Below, in pieces: positions 40,953-48,691 of a stretch of DNA of 64,000 bases (position 1 is its first letter; each line of letters begins with the position of its first letter). The translations under genes were made by a program, and so were the position numbers. The DNA is from Rhodovibrio sodomensis (GTDB lineage Bacteria; Pseudomonadota; Alphaproteobacteria; Kiloniellales; Rhodovibrionaceae): positions 124,001 to 188,000 of the forward strand of contig NZ_NRRL01000001.1 in the NCBI RefSeq assembly GCF_016583645.1. The letters run 5' to 3'. The notes under the pieces were generated by a model. That model saw only the letters and a list, made by a program, of their open reading frames with translations. It did no database searches and was not told the DNA's origin.

Positions 40953-42257
40953 ATGCGTATCGACATGACCGAACGCCGCGCCAAAGACGCGGCGAAGGCG
41001 CTCAAGAAGTCCCAGGCCCTCGCACCCGCGCAGCTGAGCTACCAGCAGTGCCTCGAGGTCGTGGCCGGCGCGCTCGGCGCGGCCAGCTGGAACACCCTGC
41101 AGTCTCAGCTCTCCCGCGATCCGGACGACAGCACCCCGAAGCTCACCGACACCCCGGCCAACGCCCTTCTGGCCGAACTCGACCGCCGCGGCGAGCACCT
41201 CGTCCTGCCGCTGCCCGCGATGCAGGAAACCGCGCCGGAGGCGGCCGGCACCCTGGCGGCCCGCCTGCGCGCGCTCCTCACCAAACCCGACGAGGCGCCG
41301 GACGACATCATCATGGACCTGGCCCACGGCGCGCTCGACAACATCGACGAACTGGTCGCCCGGCTGGCCGACGACCTCGACGAGCTGCCGGCCGGGAACG
41401 CCGGGAGCCTGCCCGACCCCGCGCGGATCGCCGAGACCGACCGCCTTCTGGCCTGCGTCGATTGCCAGGTGGTCGAGGAGCCCTCGACCTACCTGAAGGC
41501 GATCTCCGCCGCCGCGTTCGAGGCCGACGACCGCCTGACCGAGATCAGGTTCGCCTGGCGTCCAGGCGGGAGCGAGTACGGCAAGGTCGGGGTCGAGGTT
41601 CAGGACCGGGACGGCCCGGTCAAGCTGACCCACGTCCACCCGCTGACCGCCCGCGCCCTGTTCGACGCCAGCAACGGCGACAGCGCGATGGAGGAGATGT
41701 CGATCCTGCACCGCAATCACGCCTTCGGCGACGATCGTGCGGTCCTGGTCATGATGCGTTCGGGCTACGGCTTCCTGTTCGTCAACGACGCGCCCGAGGC
41801 GGGCTACCTTGGCGATGGCGACCGGATCGGGCTGCTTTTCGACAACAGCCGTATTCCAGGTGCCGGAACCCGTCCACGCCACGTCCACCTGCTGACCGCG
41901 CGGCAGCTGCTCGCCGACCGCTGGGCGGACCTGATGCCGACCGAGCAGCCCGCGCGGCCGGACTACACCGCCCGGATCCTCGCGCATTTCGGCGAAGGTC
42001 CGGCGCCGCGCCTGTTCGGCTTCACGCTCGACGTCACGGATCAGGTGCTCGACCCCCGCACCCCGCTGCAGGCGGTGCGGAAAAGCCTGCAGGACGGGGT
42101 CGGCCACTGGCGGCTCGACGGCGCGCCGACGCCGACCGGACCGCGGCCGTTCAACGTCCAGGTCAGGTCCGGCGCCGAGGCCTTTTTCGGTAAGCCAGTC
42201 AACGAGATCACCGATAGCGACCGGGCAGCTGCACGCCGGGCGCTTGGCTGGTCCTGA
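40953..42257 (+). CDS. paralog family member 6
   Basis: Product of 434 residues from ATG 40953 (GGAAGG upstream). Module at residues 1-56: MRIDMTERRAKDAAKALKKS, then CLEVVAGALGAASWNTLQSQ. Next a segment like that of member 5 (ALLAELDRRGEHLVLPLPAM), a strongly acidic helical part and a C-terminal alpha/beta region. Two Cys close together (LLACVDCQVVEEP) near residue 170 could bind metal. No enzyme family recognised. Confidence 0.8.
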   Translation: MRIDMTERRAKDAAKALKKSQALAPAQLSYQQCLEVVAGALGAASWNTLQSQLSRDPDDSTPKLTDTPANALLAELDRRGEHLVLPLPAMQETAPEAAGTLAARLRALLTKPDEAPDDIIMDLAHGALDNIDELVARLADDLDELPAGNAGSLPDPARIAETDRLLACVDCQVVEEPSTYLKAISAAAFEADDRLTEIRFAWRPGGSEYGKVGVEVQDRDGPVKLTHVHPLTARALFDASNGDSAMEEMSILHRNHAFGDDRAVLVMMRSGYGFLFVNDAPEAGYLGDGDRIGLLFDNSRIPGAGTRPRHVHLLTARQLLADRWADLMPTEQPARPDYTARILAHFGEGPAPRLFGFTLDVTDQVLDPRTPLQAVRKSLQDGVGHWRLDGAPTPTGPRPFNVQVRSGAEAFFGKPVNEITDSDRAAARRALGWS

Positions 42258-42359
42258 TCTAACAGCTACCCGCTCGCCCCGGAGCCGGATCATCCCGGCC
42301 CCGGGGCGCTGCGCCTGGCCGCGCGCCCTCCCGCAAGGGAGACCGGCACGCGCGGACGC

Positions 42360-42485
42360 TCACCCCAGCGGCGCGAAATACGCCGTTGCGGCGAGCGGCC
42401 GATTCCGGCCAAACTCGAGACCGGGCCTCCGGCGCCCGTCGGTCCCAGCTGCGCCCCGCGCGCGGCCACGGCGAAGACCGGAACA
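42360..42485 (+). promoter_or_regulatory. conserved leader element L7 upstream of the 42614 gene
   Basis: GCGGCG...CGCCGTT hairpin, GGCGAGCGG (42390-42398), CCGATTCCGGCC, GCCCGTCGG (42434-42442), a GC-rich hairpin, then CACGGCGAAGACCGGAACAC with GGCGAA at 42470-42475, 144 nt before the start. The last block nearly repeats the GGCGAACCCCCGGAACAC of L1. Confidence 0.65.
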
Positions 42486-42613
42486 CGACGTCGCGTCGCT
42501 GACACCGCCCTTTGCGTTTTCATCCAGGGTCGGTCGGACACGCGCTTACGGGACCGCCAGCCCCGCGAGGGCCTTGCCGATCGATCCGATGCGAGACGCG
42601 GAGGAGTCTCGAC

Positions 42614-43147
42614 ATGTACGTCGAGCTGACCGAGCGCCGTCTCAAAGAGATGGCGAAGCGGCTGCGCGCCGACCTGGGCGACGCCGCCCCGAGCTACCAG
42701 CACACCCTCGATCTTCTCGCCAAGATGCTGTGCTATCGCAGCTACGAGGCCATGCAGCCCAGCCTCGCCAAGCCGACCAAGACCGATCCGCCCGGGATCG
42801 CGCCGCGCGATACCCTGGCGGTGCTTCATATCGAGCCGGAGGAGCGCCCTGACTGGGGCACGAGCGAGCCGCTGATCCTGATCGCCCGCACCCGCACGGC
42901 CGCCGAGGCCGCGCTCCACGCCTGGCTCGACTCGACCACCGAGAACCGCAACGTGGAGGACCAGCCGCACCGGATCGAGATCCGTCCGGTGCACGACATC
43001 ACCAACGGCGAGACGCAGCTCACTGCACCCGTCCACGATGTCATCGCCGTGATCGTCGAAGAGGCCGACCGGCCCGACGGCGAACGCGGCCGTCTGGTCA
43101 CCCTCGGCGCCACCCGTCGGGCGGCCGAAGCGGCGCTTCAGCGGTAG
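42614..43147 (+). CDS. paralog family member 7 (shortest)
   Basis: Product of 177 residues from ATG 42614 (GGAGGAG, 8-nt spacing). Module at residues 1-53: MYVELTERRLKEMAKRLRAD, then TLDLLAKMLCYRSYEAMQPS. The remaining 120 residues look like one alpha/beta domain, with a LILIARTRTAAEAALHAWLD helix and a strand-rich end repeating a T-R-R-A-A-E-A-A-L-like stretch. It shows that the shared module can work with a single small partner domain. Confidence 0.8.
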   Translation: MYVELTERRLKEMAKRLRADLGDAAPSYQHTLDLLAKMLCYRSYEAMQPSLAKPTKTDPPGIAPRDTLAVLHIEPEERPDWGTSEPLILIARTRTAAEAALHAWLDSTTENRNVEDQPHRIEIRPVHDITNGETQLTAPVHDVIAVIVEEADRPDGERGRLVTLGATRRAAEAALQR

Positions 43148-43285
43148 TTCGGCGACCCCCTACCGCCGCGGCGCACCCTCTCCCTCAACGTGCACGAGGA
43201 TCCCCGCGCGGGCACCGTCGGCCGGCACGGTGAGGTTTTGCCCGCCACAGCCACCGGCCAGCCGGAAAACCCGTTCTACAGGAAC

Positions 43286-44023
43286 ATGGACCCGGTGATG
43301 GACGGGACGACCATCTACGACCGGCCGACCTACTACGAATGCGGGATCTGCGAGGCCTTTCACCCGGCCGACTGGAACGGCGACTGCCGCGACGACAACA
43401 ACCGCTTCTGGCCCGACCAGCTGGACGCCCGGCACGGCGCACACGGCTGGGAAGAGATCGACATGCCCGGCACCGAGGACGCCGCGCAGGCGGTGGAACT
43501 CACCCACCCCCGCCGCGGCACGGCGATCCGCATGGGCGTCTGCCGCCTCCCTGAGGAAGGAATGACCCGTGCAGCGGCCCGTCACCTCGACGCTGATGGA
43601 GAGGCGTTCGCCTTCCAGTACACTTACACCCCGATCCCGGCGGACCCGGAAGAGGAGCCGCGCTGGTCCGTAGATCGATTGGATGAACGCGGTATAGACG
43701 GTCCAATGGCAGGTGAGGGCAACAACGGTCTTCATCCCGAGGAGGCCGCACTCAGCCCAGACGAACGCAACAGTCTCGTTTGGCTCCACGAGGCGCTGAC
43801 GCAGGTCCTGGAGCTCGGCCCGGACACCTCGATCTCGGTCCTTATCGATCGCCTTCGCACCTTCGCGTTTCCGACAGCTGGTACCATCGACGGTTACATC
43901 GAGCATGCCGACCCGATCCTGGTGGCAGCCCTCTACGAGGAACGGGACGAGCAGGCGCGCGCCATCCAGGAGGGCCCGCGGGAGCTGATCGACCTGATCC
44001 AGGACCTCGCGGAGATTTCATAA
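43286..44023 (+). CDS. hypothetical protein with Cys/Asp-rich motif
   Basis: ATG 43286 gives 245 residues (AGGA just upstream); GTG 43190 would give 277 and cannot be excluded. Near the N-terminus, YYECGICEAFHPADWNGDCR and DDNNRFWPDQLDARHG carry three Cys in a small zinc-knuckle-like layout. The C-terminal half is helical and acidic. The 138-base stretch between 43147 and 43286 is GC-rich with an ACCGT...ACGGT pairing. Confidence 0.65.
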   Translation: MDPVMDGTTIYDRPTYYECGICEAFHPADWNGDCRDDNNRFWPDQLDARHGAHGWEEIDMPGTEDAAQAVELTHPRRGTAIRMGVCRLPEEGMTRAAARHLDADGEAFAFQYTYTPIPADPEEEPRWSVDRLDERGIDGPMAGEGNNGLHPEEAALSPDERNSLVWLHEALTQVLELGPDTSISVLIDRLRTFAFPTAGTIDGYIEHADPILVAALYEERDEQARAIQEGPRELIDLIQDLAEIS

Positions 44024-44176
44024 CCGCGATCCCGTGCGCCCGGCGTGGGCCCGCCGTTTGACCGTTCGATGCGGGCCTCGCTTGGCAGCCAGGCCTGAAC
44101 GCTGCCGCGCCCTTAGCTTGCCGGCGGCGATCCAGGCACGCGCCCGCGTTTCCCGCGCGTAAACGCGACCCTGATC

Positions 44177-44212
44177 CGCCCGCCCCGGCCGCCCGCCGGG
44201 GCGGGCGTTCTT
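44177..44212 (+). terminator. GC hairpin terminator after the 43286 gene
   Basis: CGCCCGCCCCG (44177-44187) pairs perfectly with CGGGGCGGGCG (44197-44207) and is followed by TTCTTGTG, a short T-rich tail. Confidence 0.8.
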
Positions 44213-44223
44213 GTGTCTCCGGA

Positions 44224-44282
44224 GGCAGCTCCGCGGCGGCGCTGCCTTCGCCGGCGTGTCTGCTGCCACGAACACACCGGCG
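44224..44282 (+). promoter_or_regulatory. two-hairpin leader of the RNA ligase gene
   Basis: GGCAGC (44224-44229) pairs with GCTGCC (44241-44246); CGCCGGCGTGT (44249-44259) pairs with ACACACCGGCG (44272-44282, one G-U). They end 39 bases before the ligase ATG. No known riboswitch is recognised; possible 5' stabiliser or control element. Confidence 0.45.
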
Positions 44283-44321
44283 AACACATCTCCACCCAGG
44301 TACCGCGAGCAGGAGACGGTT

Positions 44322-45590
44322 ATGACCGTAATCGAGAAGCTGAGCTTCCCGGAGATGGCGCACATCGACGATATCCAGCCCGCTTTGTTCGGTGCCGAGG
44401 ACGTCGAAGCGGCTTTCCGCGTCAATCATCGCGAGGGCTATCTTTCGGTCGACTACAACATCATGCTGCCCGGCATCTGGGGCTGTATGGTGCGCGACAC
44501 CGATCCCGAGCAGGTGCGTCTGAACCTGCTGCGCCGGGAGCTGCGCGGTCTCAAGTTCTGCGCCGACAGCGGCGACCTGATTGCCCGGCCGTTCCAGAAG
44601 TTCTTCAACCTGATGGAGCGCCCGGAGACGCTGCCGGAGGCGCTCGATTTCTCGAAGCCGCACGCGGTCCTGCTGAAGCTGGACGGCTCGATGGTGCACC
44701 CGGCCAACGTCCGCGGCGAACTCGTGATGATGACCCGCAAGGGTCACGTCAACGCGGCCGACGCCCAGGCGTTCGCCTTCAGCCACCCGACGATCCCCTA
44801 CGCGCGCTTCTGCCGGACCATGCTCGCCTCGGGCTGGACGCCCGTCTTCGAGTGGTGCACCCGCAAGACCCCGATCGTGATCGACTACCCGGTCGACCAG
44901 CTGATCCTGACGGCGGTGCGTGAGAACCGCACGGGCCAGTACCTGACCTACCCCGAGATGGAGCGGCTGGGCCACGACTGGGACATCCCGGTGGTGCCGC
45001 TGTTCGCGAGCGACATCGGCTGCATCCACAGCTTCATCGAACGCACCCGGCACATGACCGGGATCGAGGGGGCTGTGATCCGTTTCGACGACGGCACCTC
45101 GCTCAAGCTGAAGACCGACGACTACCGGGCGCGTCACGGCCTGGTGGAGGACTTCGGCCGCGAGGATCGGGTGATCGAGACGATCCTCGCCGGCACCGCC
45201 GACGACATGCTCGCCACCCTGACGCCGCCGGAACAGGCCGCCCTGCGCGAGCAGACCCAAGCGGTCTTCTCCGGCCTGCAGGCGCGGGCGGACGCGATCG
45301 CCTGGGTGATCGAACGTGGCCGCGAGCTCTACGGCGACGACCGCAAACAAATGGCCGGGCACATCGCCCGCGCCTACGCCGGCGCGTCGAAGGAGCTCAA
45401 GTCGGCGGCGATGAACACGATGTCCAACAGCGACATTGTCGCAAACCTCAAGCGGGTCCTGATCGAGCCGCAGAACGGCCGACTCAAGGACGTGGAGCGC
45501 GCCAAGCACCTGCTGCAGATCGACGACTGGTCGGACGTTCGCAACCGCCACCTCGTCGCCTCCAGCTCCGGCATCCGGAAGGAAATCTAG
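44322..45590 (+). CDS. T4 Rnl1-like RNA ligase
   Basis: Product of 422 residues from ATG 44322 (AGGAGA upstream). Nucleotidyltransferase motifs are in order: an upstream RRELRGLKF and ARPFQKFFNLMER segment typical of Rnl1; motif I LLKLDGSMV with nucleophile Lys119; motif III VFEW (Glu177); motif IV GIEGAVIRF (Glu249); motif V SLKLKTDDY (Lys262, Lys264). The C-terminal 150 residues are helical, as in T4 Rnl1. Such ligases rejoin 5'-phosphate and 3'-OH RNA ends, classically tRNA cut by host anticodon nucleases. No Pnkp neighbour is seen; the EEP gene follows 6 bases later. Confidence 0.85.
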   Translation: MTVIEKLSFPEMAHIDDIQPALFGAEDVEAAFRVNHREGYLSVDYNIMLPGIWGCMVRDTDPEQVRLNLLRRELRGLKFCADSGDLIARPFQKFFNLMERPETLPEALDFSKPHAVLLKLDGSMVHPANVRGELVMMTRKGHVNAADAQAFAFSHPTIPYARFCRTMLASGWTPVFEWCTRKTPIVIDYPVDQLILTAVRENRTGQYLTYPEMERLGHDWDIPVVPLFASDIGCIHSFIERTRHMTGIEGAVIRFDDGTSLKLKTDDYRARHGLVEDFGREDRVIETILAGTADDMLATLTPPEQAALREQTQAVFSGLQARADAIAWVIERGRELYGDDRKQMAGHIARAYAGASKELKSAAMNTMSNSDIVANLKRVLIEPQNGRLKDVERAKHLLQIDDWSDVRNRHLVASSSGIRKEI

Positions 45591-45596
45591 CCGGCA

Positions 45597-46544
45597 ATGC
45601 CCCGCCGCGCGCGACACGCCCTCACCGCAGGCCTGGCGGTGCTCTGCGGCCTGACGGTCCTGAGCACCGCCGGGCCGCGCGCTTGGCCATGGGAGCTGGT
45701 CACGCACTTCCAGCCCCAGACGGCGGCGCTGTCCCTCGCCCTCGCGGCCGCGGCACTGCTCGCCCGCCTGCCGGTTCATGGCCTTCTGGCGGGTCTGATC
45801 GCGATCAGCCCGCTGGCCACGATCACGGCCCCGTCCGAGATCCCGGTCCGCCTCCTGCGGACAGCCGACGCCCGCGGTGCCGCCCCCTACTTGAGCGTGG
45901 TCACACACAACGTGCTGGCCAGCAACCCCGCGCGCGCCGCCGTGATCGCCTGGCTGCGCACCGTGCGCCCGGACATCGCCGTGATCCAGGAAAGCACCTC
46001 GGCGTGGCGGCACGCCTTCCTGCAGATCGCCGACATGCTGCCTTACCAGGCCCATGGCGTCAGCACCCACGTCGACGGCGGGATCACCGTCCTCAGTCGC
46101 CACAGACTGCTCGCCCAGGACCTGCTCTACCCAACCGGAGACCACCGCAAGCCGCTGCTGAGCGTCACCCTGGACGCGCCGCAGGGACCGGTGACGCTGG
46201 TTGCCGCGCACCCCTGGTCGCCGCGCAGCGCCGCCCGCCTCGATCTGCGCGACCGCTACCTAGAGGCGGCCGCCGCGCTCATCCGGAAACAGGCCACGCC
46301 AACGGTCCTGGCAGGCGACCTGAACGCGACCCCCTGGAGCCCGATCTTCGCCGACCTCGCCGGATCTGCCGCGCTGAGCCGAGCCGACAGATCGCCGGCC
46401 ACCTTCCCGGCCTTCCTCGGCCCGTTCGGCATCCCGATCGACCACATCGCAGGCGCCAACGGCGCCGCCGTCACCCGGATCACGGCCGGGCCGGCCCTCG
46501 GCAGCGACCACCGGCCGCTGGTGGCCTCCGTCCAGCTGCCCTGA
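45597..46544 (+). CDS. membrane-anchored EEP hydrolase (endonuclease/exonuclease/phosphatase)
   Basis: Product of 315 residues. Three N-terminal membrane segments (about residues 8-27, 42-57, 60-78) precede an EEP domain: VVTHNVLASNP (Asn), VIQESTSAW (Glu), HPWSP, LAGDLNATPWSPIFADL (Asp, Asn) and GSDHRPLVASV (Asp, His). All catalytic residues are present. The domain probably faces the periplasm, so nucleic acid or phospholipid hydrolysis outside the cytosol is plausible. Six bases after the RNA ligase. Confidence 0.85.
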   Translation: MPRRARHALTAGLAVLCGLTVLSTAGPRAWPWELVTHFQPQTAALSLALAAAALLARLPVHGLLAGLIAISPLATITAPSEIPVRLLRTADARGAAPYLSVVTHNVLASNPARAAVIAWLRTVRPDIAVIQESTSAWRHAFLQIADMLPYQAHGVSTHVDGGITVLSRHRLLAQDLLYPTGDHRKPLLSVTLDAPQGPVTLVAAHPWSPRSAARLDLRDRYLEAAAALIRKQATPTVLAGDLNATPWSPIFADLAGSAALSRADRSPATFPAFLGPFGIPIDHIAGANGAAVTRITAGPALGSDHRPLVASVQLP

Positions 46545-46579
46545 GCCCCGGCCGCAACGTCCAGACAGGAACCGCCCCA

Positions 46580-47062
46580 ATGCCCGTCACGCTGCGCCTC
46601 TACACCGACGACACCGCCCGCCTGACCGACACCGACAGCTTCAACAGCCTCGCCAGCGCCGTCCGACACCTGTGCGCCACCCGCGCGCCCGCCGGCGCCA
46701 TCGCCGAGCTGAGCCTAGGCGAAAGCCCGGATGACGGCGTTGTCCGGGCCCACCTCGACGGCCGGCGCGGCTGGCTTGCCGGCGGCCGGAGCCTGCGCGA
46801 GCACGCCTGGCGCCGCGACAACCCCGGCAAGGCGGCGCTCGACGACCTGATCCGGGAAATCGGCGAGACGGTCGGCTATACCGTGCGCCACCCGAGCGGC
46901 GGCCCGGTCCACGTCTATTTGCGCCACGACACCCTGTTTCACGTCGTGGGCAGACACATGCGGGAGGACACCGCCTGCCGGCGCGCGGTCGAGCAGGCGC
47001 GTGCGAGGATCCGCCAGCGGCGCGCCACCGCAGACGGCCCCCGCCTTTCCCTGATTTCCTGA
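46580..47062 (+). CDS. hypothetical protein
   Basis: Product of 160 residues, starting MPVTLRLYTDDTARLTDTDS 35 bases after the EEP gene. Beta-rich first half with SFNSLASAVRHLCATRAPAG helix; a His-rich end (LRHDTLFHVVGRHMREDTAC) and basic tail. Soluble; not recognised. Confidence 0.6.
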   Translation: MPVTLRLYTDDTARLTDTDSFNSLASAVRHLCATRAPAGAIAELSLGESPDDGVVRAHLDGRRGWLAGGRSLREHAWRRDNPGKAALDDLIREIGETVGYTVRHPSGGPVHVYLRHDTLFHVVGRHMREDTACRRAVEQARARIRQRRATADGPRLSLIS

Positions 47063-47090
47063 CAGACCAGCGACCGTAAAACGCACCCAT

Positions 47091-47140
47091 ATCCGGGTTG
47101 AGCGACCCTATTTTCAATCCCTTGATCAGGAAACCCGGAT
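47091..47140 (+). promoter_or_regulatory. hairpin covering the start codon of the DUF4198 gene
   Basis: ATCCGGGTT (47091-47099) is exactly complementary to AACCCGGAT (47132-47140), which overlaps the first two bases of the ATG at 47139; the AGGA ribosome site (47128-47131) lies in the loop next to the stem. Formation would hinder initiation, suggesting translational control. Confidence 0.55.
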
Positions 47141-47924
47141 GCCAGCTCTGACCCGCCTCGCCCGCACCGCCGGCCTTGCCATGGTGCTCGTCGCCGCGCT
47201 GAGCCCGTCTGTCCACGCCCACGAGCTCGTGATCGGCCCCGGTGCCGAGGGCTTGGACACCGTGCGCATCGAATCCACCCACGTCTTTATCGCGCCCGAG
47301 TCCATGGAGGATCCGGGCGAAGTGGCCGCGACGATCGTCACCGCCGAGGGGGCGCGCGTGGACGTCCCGGTGGCCGCGGGTCCGGCCGAGCTCGGTCTGG
47401 TCGGCGACCTCACCGGTCTTCCGGCAGGAGACTGGATGCTCGCGCACCGGCTGCCGCAGGTCTGGTCCAAGACCCCGGCGGGCTGGGAGCGCGGCGATCG
47501 CAGCGACTGGCCGACCGCCACGCACATCGGCAAGTACGAGAAGTTCGCCAAAATGCCCCTGCACAGCGGCGTTGCCGGCATCACCCCGGTGGGCCAGGTT
47601 CTCGAGATCGTTCCGACCCGCAGCCTCGCCGACCTCTCCGCTGGCGCGCGCCTGCCGCTCCAGGTGCTCTACGCGGGCACGCCGATCGTCGCCGATGTCG
47701 CCGCGACCTACGTCGGGCACGACCGCGCCGGCAGCGAGTATCTTGTCTTCGCCCAGGACAACCTGCAGCCGGTCCACGACGCCGCCGACCAGCCAACCTT
47801 CGAGGTCGACCTCACCGTTGCCGGCATGTGGGTCGTGCGGGCGGAGCACGTGGTCGAGGGCGACGCGGGTGTCGATCGTCATGTGCTGCGCGCCATCATG
47901 ACCTTCCCGGTGCCCGCGAAGTAG
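47139..47924 (+). CDS. DUF4198-type periplasmic protein
   Basis: Product of 261 residues with a signal peptide ending VHA (about residue 27), exposing HELVIGP at the mature N-terminus. That His near the mature start and the beta-sandwich pattern (KYEKFAKMPLHSGVAGITPV, then PLQVLYAGTPIVADVAATYV) fit DUF4198 proteins, thought to take part in metal (nickel or cobalt) uptake. No transporter gene is adjacent. Flanked by its own hairpin leader and an intrinsic terminator, so monocistronic. Confidence 0.75.
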   Translation: MPALTRLARTAGLAMVLVAALSPSVHAHELVIGPGAEGLDTVRIESTHVFIAPESMEDPGEVAATIVTAEGARVDVPVAAGPAELGLVGDLTGLPAGDWMLAHRLPQVWSKTPAGWERGDRSDWPTATHIGKYEKFAKMPLHSGVAGITPVGQVLEIVPTRSLADLSAGARLPLQVLYAGTPIVADVAATYVGHDRAGSEYLVFAQDNLQPVHDAADQPTFEVDLTVAGMWVVRAEHVVEGDAGVDRHVLRAIMTFPVPAK

Positions 47925-47975
47925 CGCGACTCCAGCCCCGTCCGATACCGCCCGACCTCGACACTTACGCCAAAC

Positions 47976-48008
47976 GCCCCGCGCCTGAGAGTGCGGGGCC
48001 TCTTTTTT
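47976..48008 (+). terminator. intrinsic terminator
   Basis: GCCCCGC (47976-47982) pairs with GCGGGGC (47993-47999), then CTCTTTTTT. Closes the DUF4198 transcript. Confidence 0.9.
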
Positions 48009-48032
48009 AGGTCTGCGGCCCAACGGTGGCTA

Positions 48033-48068
48033 CATCTCTCCGCGTTCGCGCTTGGGCGCGGAGAGATG
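48033..48068 (+). repeat. 12-bp perfect hairpin
   Basis: CATCTCTCCGCG (48033-48044) and CGCGGAGAGATG (48057-48068) with a 12-nt loop, between the terminator and the 48183 leader. It has no T-tract; possible protein-binding palindrome or RNA stem. Confidence 0.6.
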
Positions 48069-48127
48069 CGCCTGGCCCCCGTGGAACACCGTACTTAGTT
48101 AACGCTTTTCGGTTTTACTACCAGCCA

Positions 48128-48175
48128 GGGGCCAGATTCTGGCCCCATCTACCCTACAGAAACACCAAGATGGGG
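48128..48175 (+). promoter_or_regulatory. mutually exclusive hairpins in the 48183 leader
   Basis: Stem P1: GGGGCCAG (48128-48135) with CTGGCCCC (48139-48146). Stem P2: CCCCATCT (48143-48150) with AGATGGGG (48168-48175). The CCCC at 48143-48146 belongs to both, so only one can form. P2 would hide the GGGG that serves as ribosome site for ATG 48183; P1 would free it. This is the architecture of a translational switch. Confidence 0.55.
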
Positions 48176-48182
48176 ACCCGCC

Positions 48183-48416
48183 ATGACGGATCTCGCCACC
48201 CTCCTGCAACAGCCCTACGCCGGCGAGGACGACCTCGACGACCTGCCGATCGAGGACATCAGCACCCTGGATCCCTGCGACCACGCCCTCGGCCTCGACG
48301 ACGTCGAAGAGATCTCGGCCGAGAGGGCCTTCGAGGAGGTCGAGGACGAGCGTCAGAGCCTGCACGAGATGGGTTTCGGCGACGACATGATCGACGACAT
48401 CCTGGCCGGCTACTAG
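48183..48416 (+). CDS. small, very acidic protein
   Basis: Product of 77 residues with about one third Asp or Glu (EDDLDDLPIEDISTLDPCDH; EEVEDERQSLHEMGFGDDMI). Possibly a DNA mimic or an interaction domain; no motif decides. Preceded by a switch-like leader; followed 14 bases later by the 48431 gene. Confidence 0.65.
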   Translation: MTDLATLLQQPYAGEDDLDDLPIEDISTLDPCDHALGLDDVEEISAERAFEEVEDERQSLHEMGFGDDMIDDILAGY

Positions 48417-48430
48417 GAGGCCACTCGACG

Positions 48431-48691
48431 ATGTTCCGGCGTCAAGAGACCCCGAGCCGCGCCAGCACCGGCCAGACCCTCGATCATGTTACCCAGCAGG
48501 CCACAAGCGCGCGCATCTCCTGCCTGAAGCGCGAGATCGCCGAGTTCGATCGGCGCACCGTGGAGGCCAGGCGGACCGGTCCGCCGCTGATGGTGAGCGC
48601 GCTCGAAGGTCACGCCGCGCGCAAGCGCGAGGAGCTCAACGACCTGATTCAGTCCCTTCCCAGGAGTGTGCGATGCAAGATCGACTCCTAG
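48431..48691 (+). CDS. small helical protein
   Basis: Product of 86 residues from ATG 48431 (AGGAGG upstream). A Ser/Thr/Gln-rich N-terminus, then charged helices (CLKREIAEFDRRTVEARRTG and HAARKREELNDLIQSLPRSV) likely forming a coiled coil. Its 3' end overlaps the next gene by 19 bases. Confidence 0.6.
   Translation: MFRRQETPSRASTGQTLDHVTQQATSARISCLKREIAEFDRRTVEARRTGPPLMVSALEGHAARKREELNDLIQSLPRSVRCKIDS

Noticed and set aside
44249..44290. Extra copy of the family leader element before the RNA ligase
   Set aside because: The hairpin followed by CGGCGAACAC looks similar, but it sits 43 nt from the start rather than about 140 and lacks the GGCGAGCGG and GCCCGTCGG blocks.
43842..46211. 789-codon open frame on the minus strand
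   Set aside because: It lies wholly opposite the RNA ligase, EEP and 43286 genes, whose motifs are clear. In very GC-rich DNA stop codons are rare in antisense frames; the translation is low-complexity Arg/Gly/Val without motifs.
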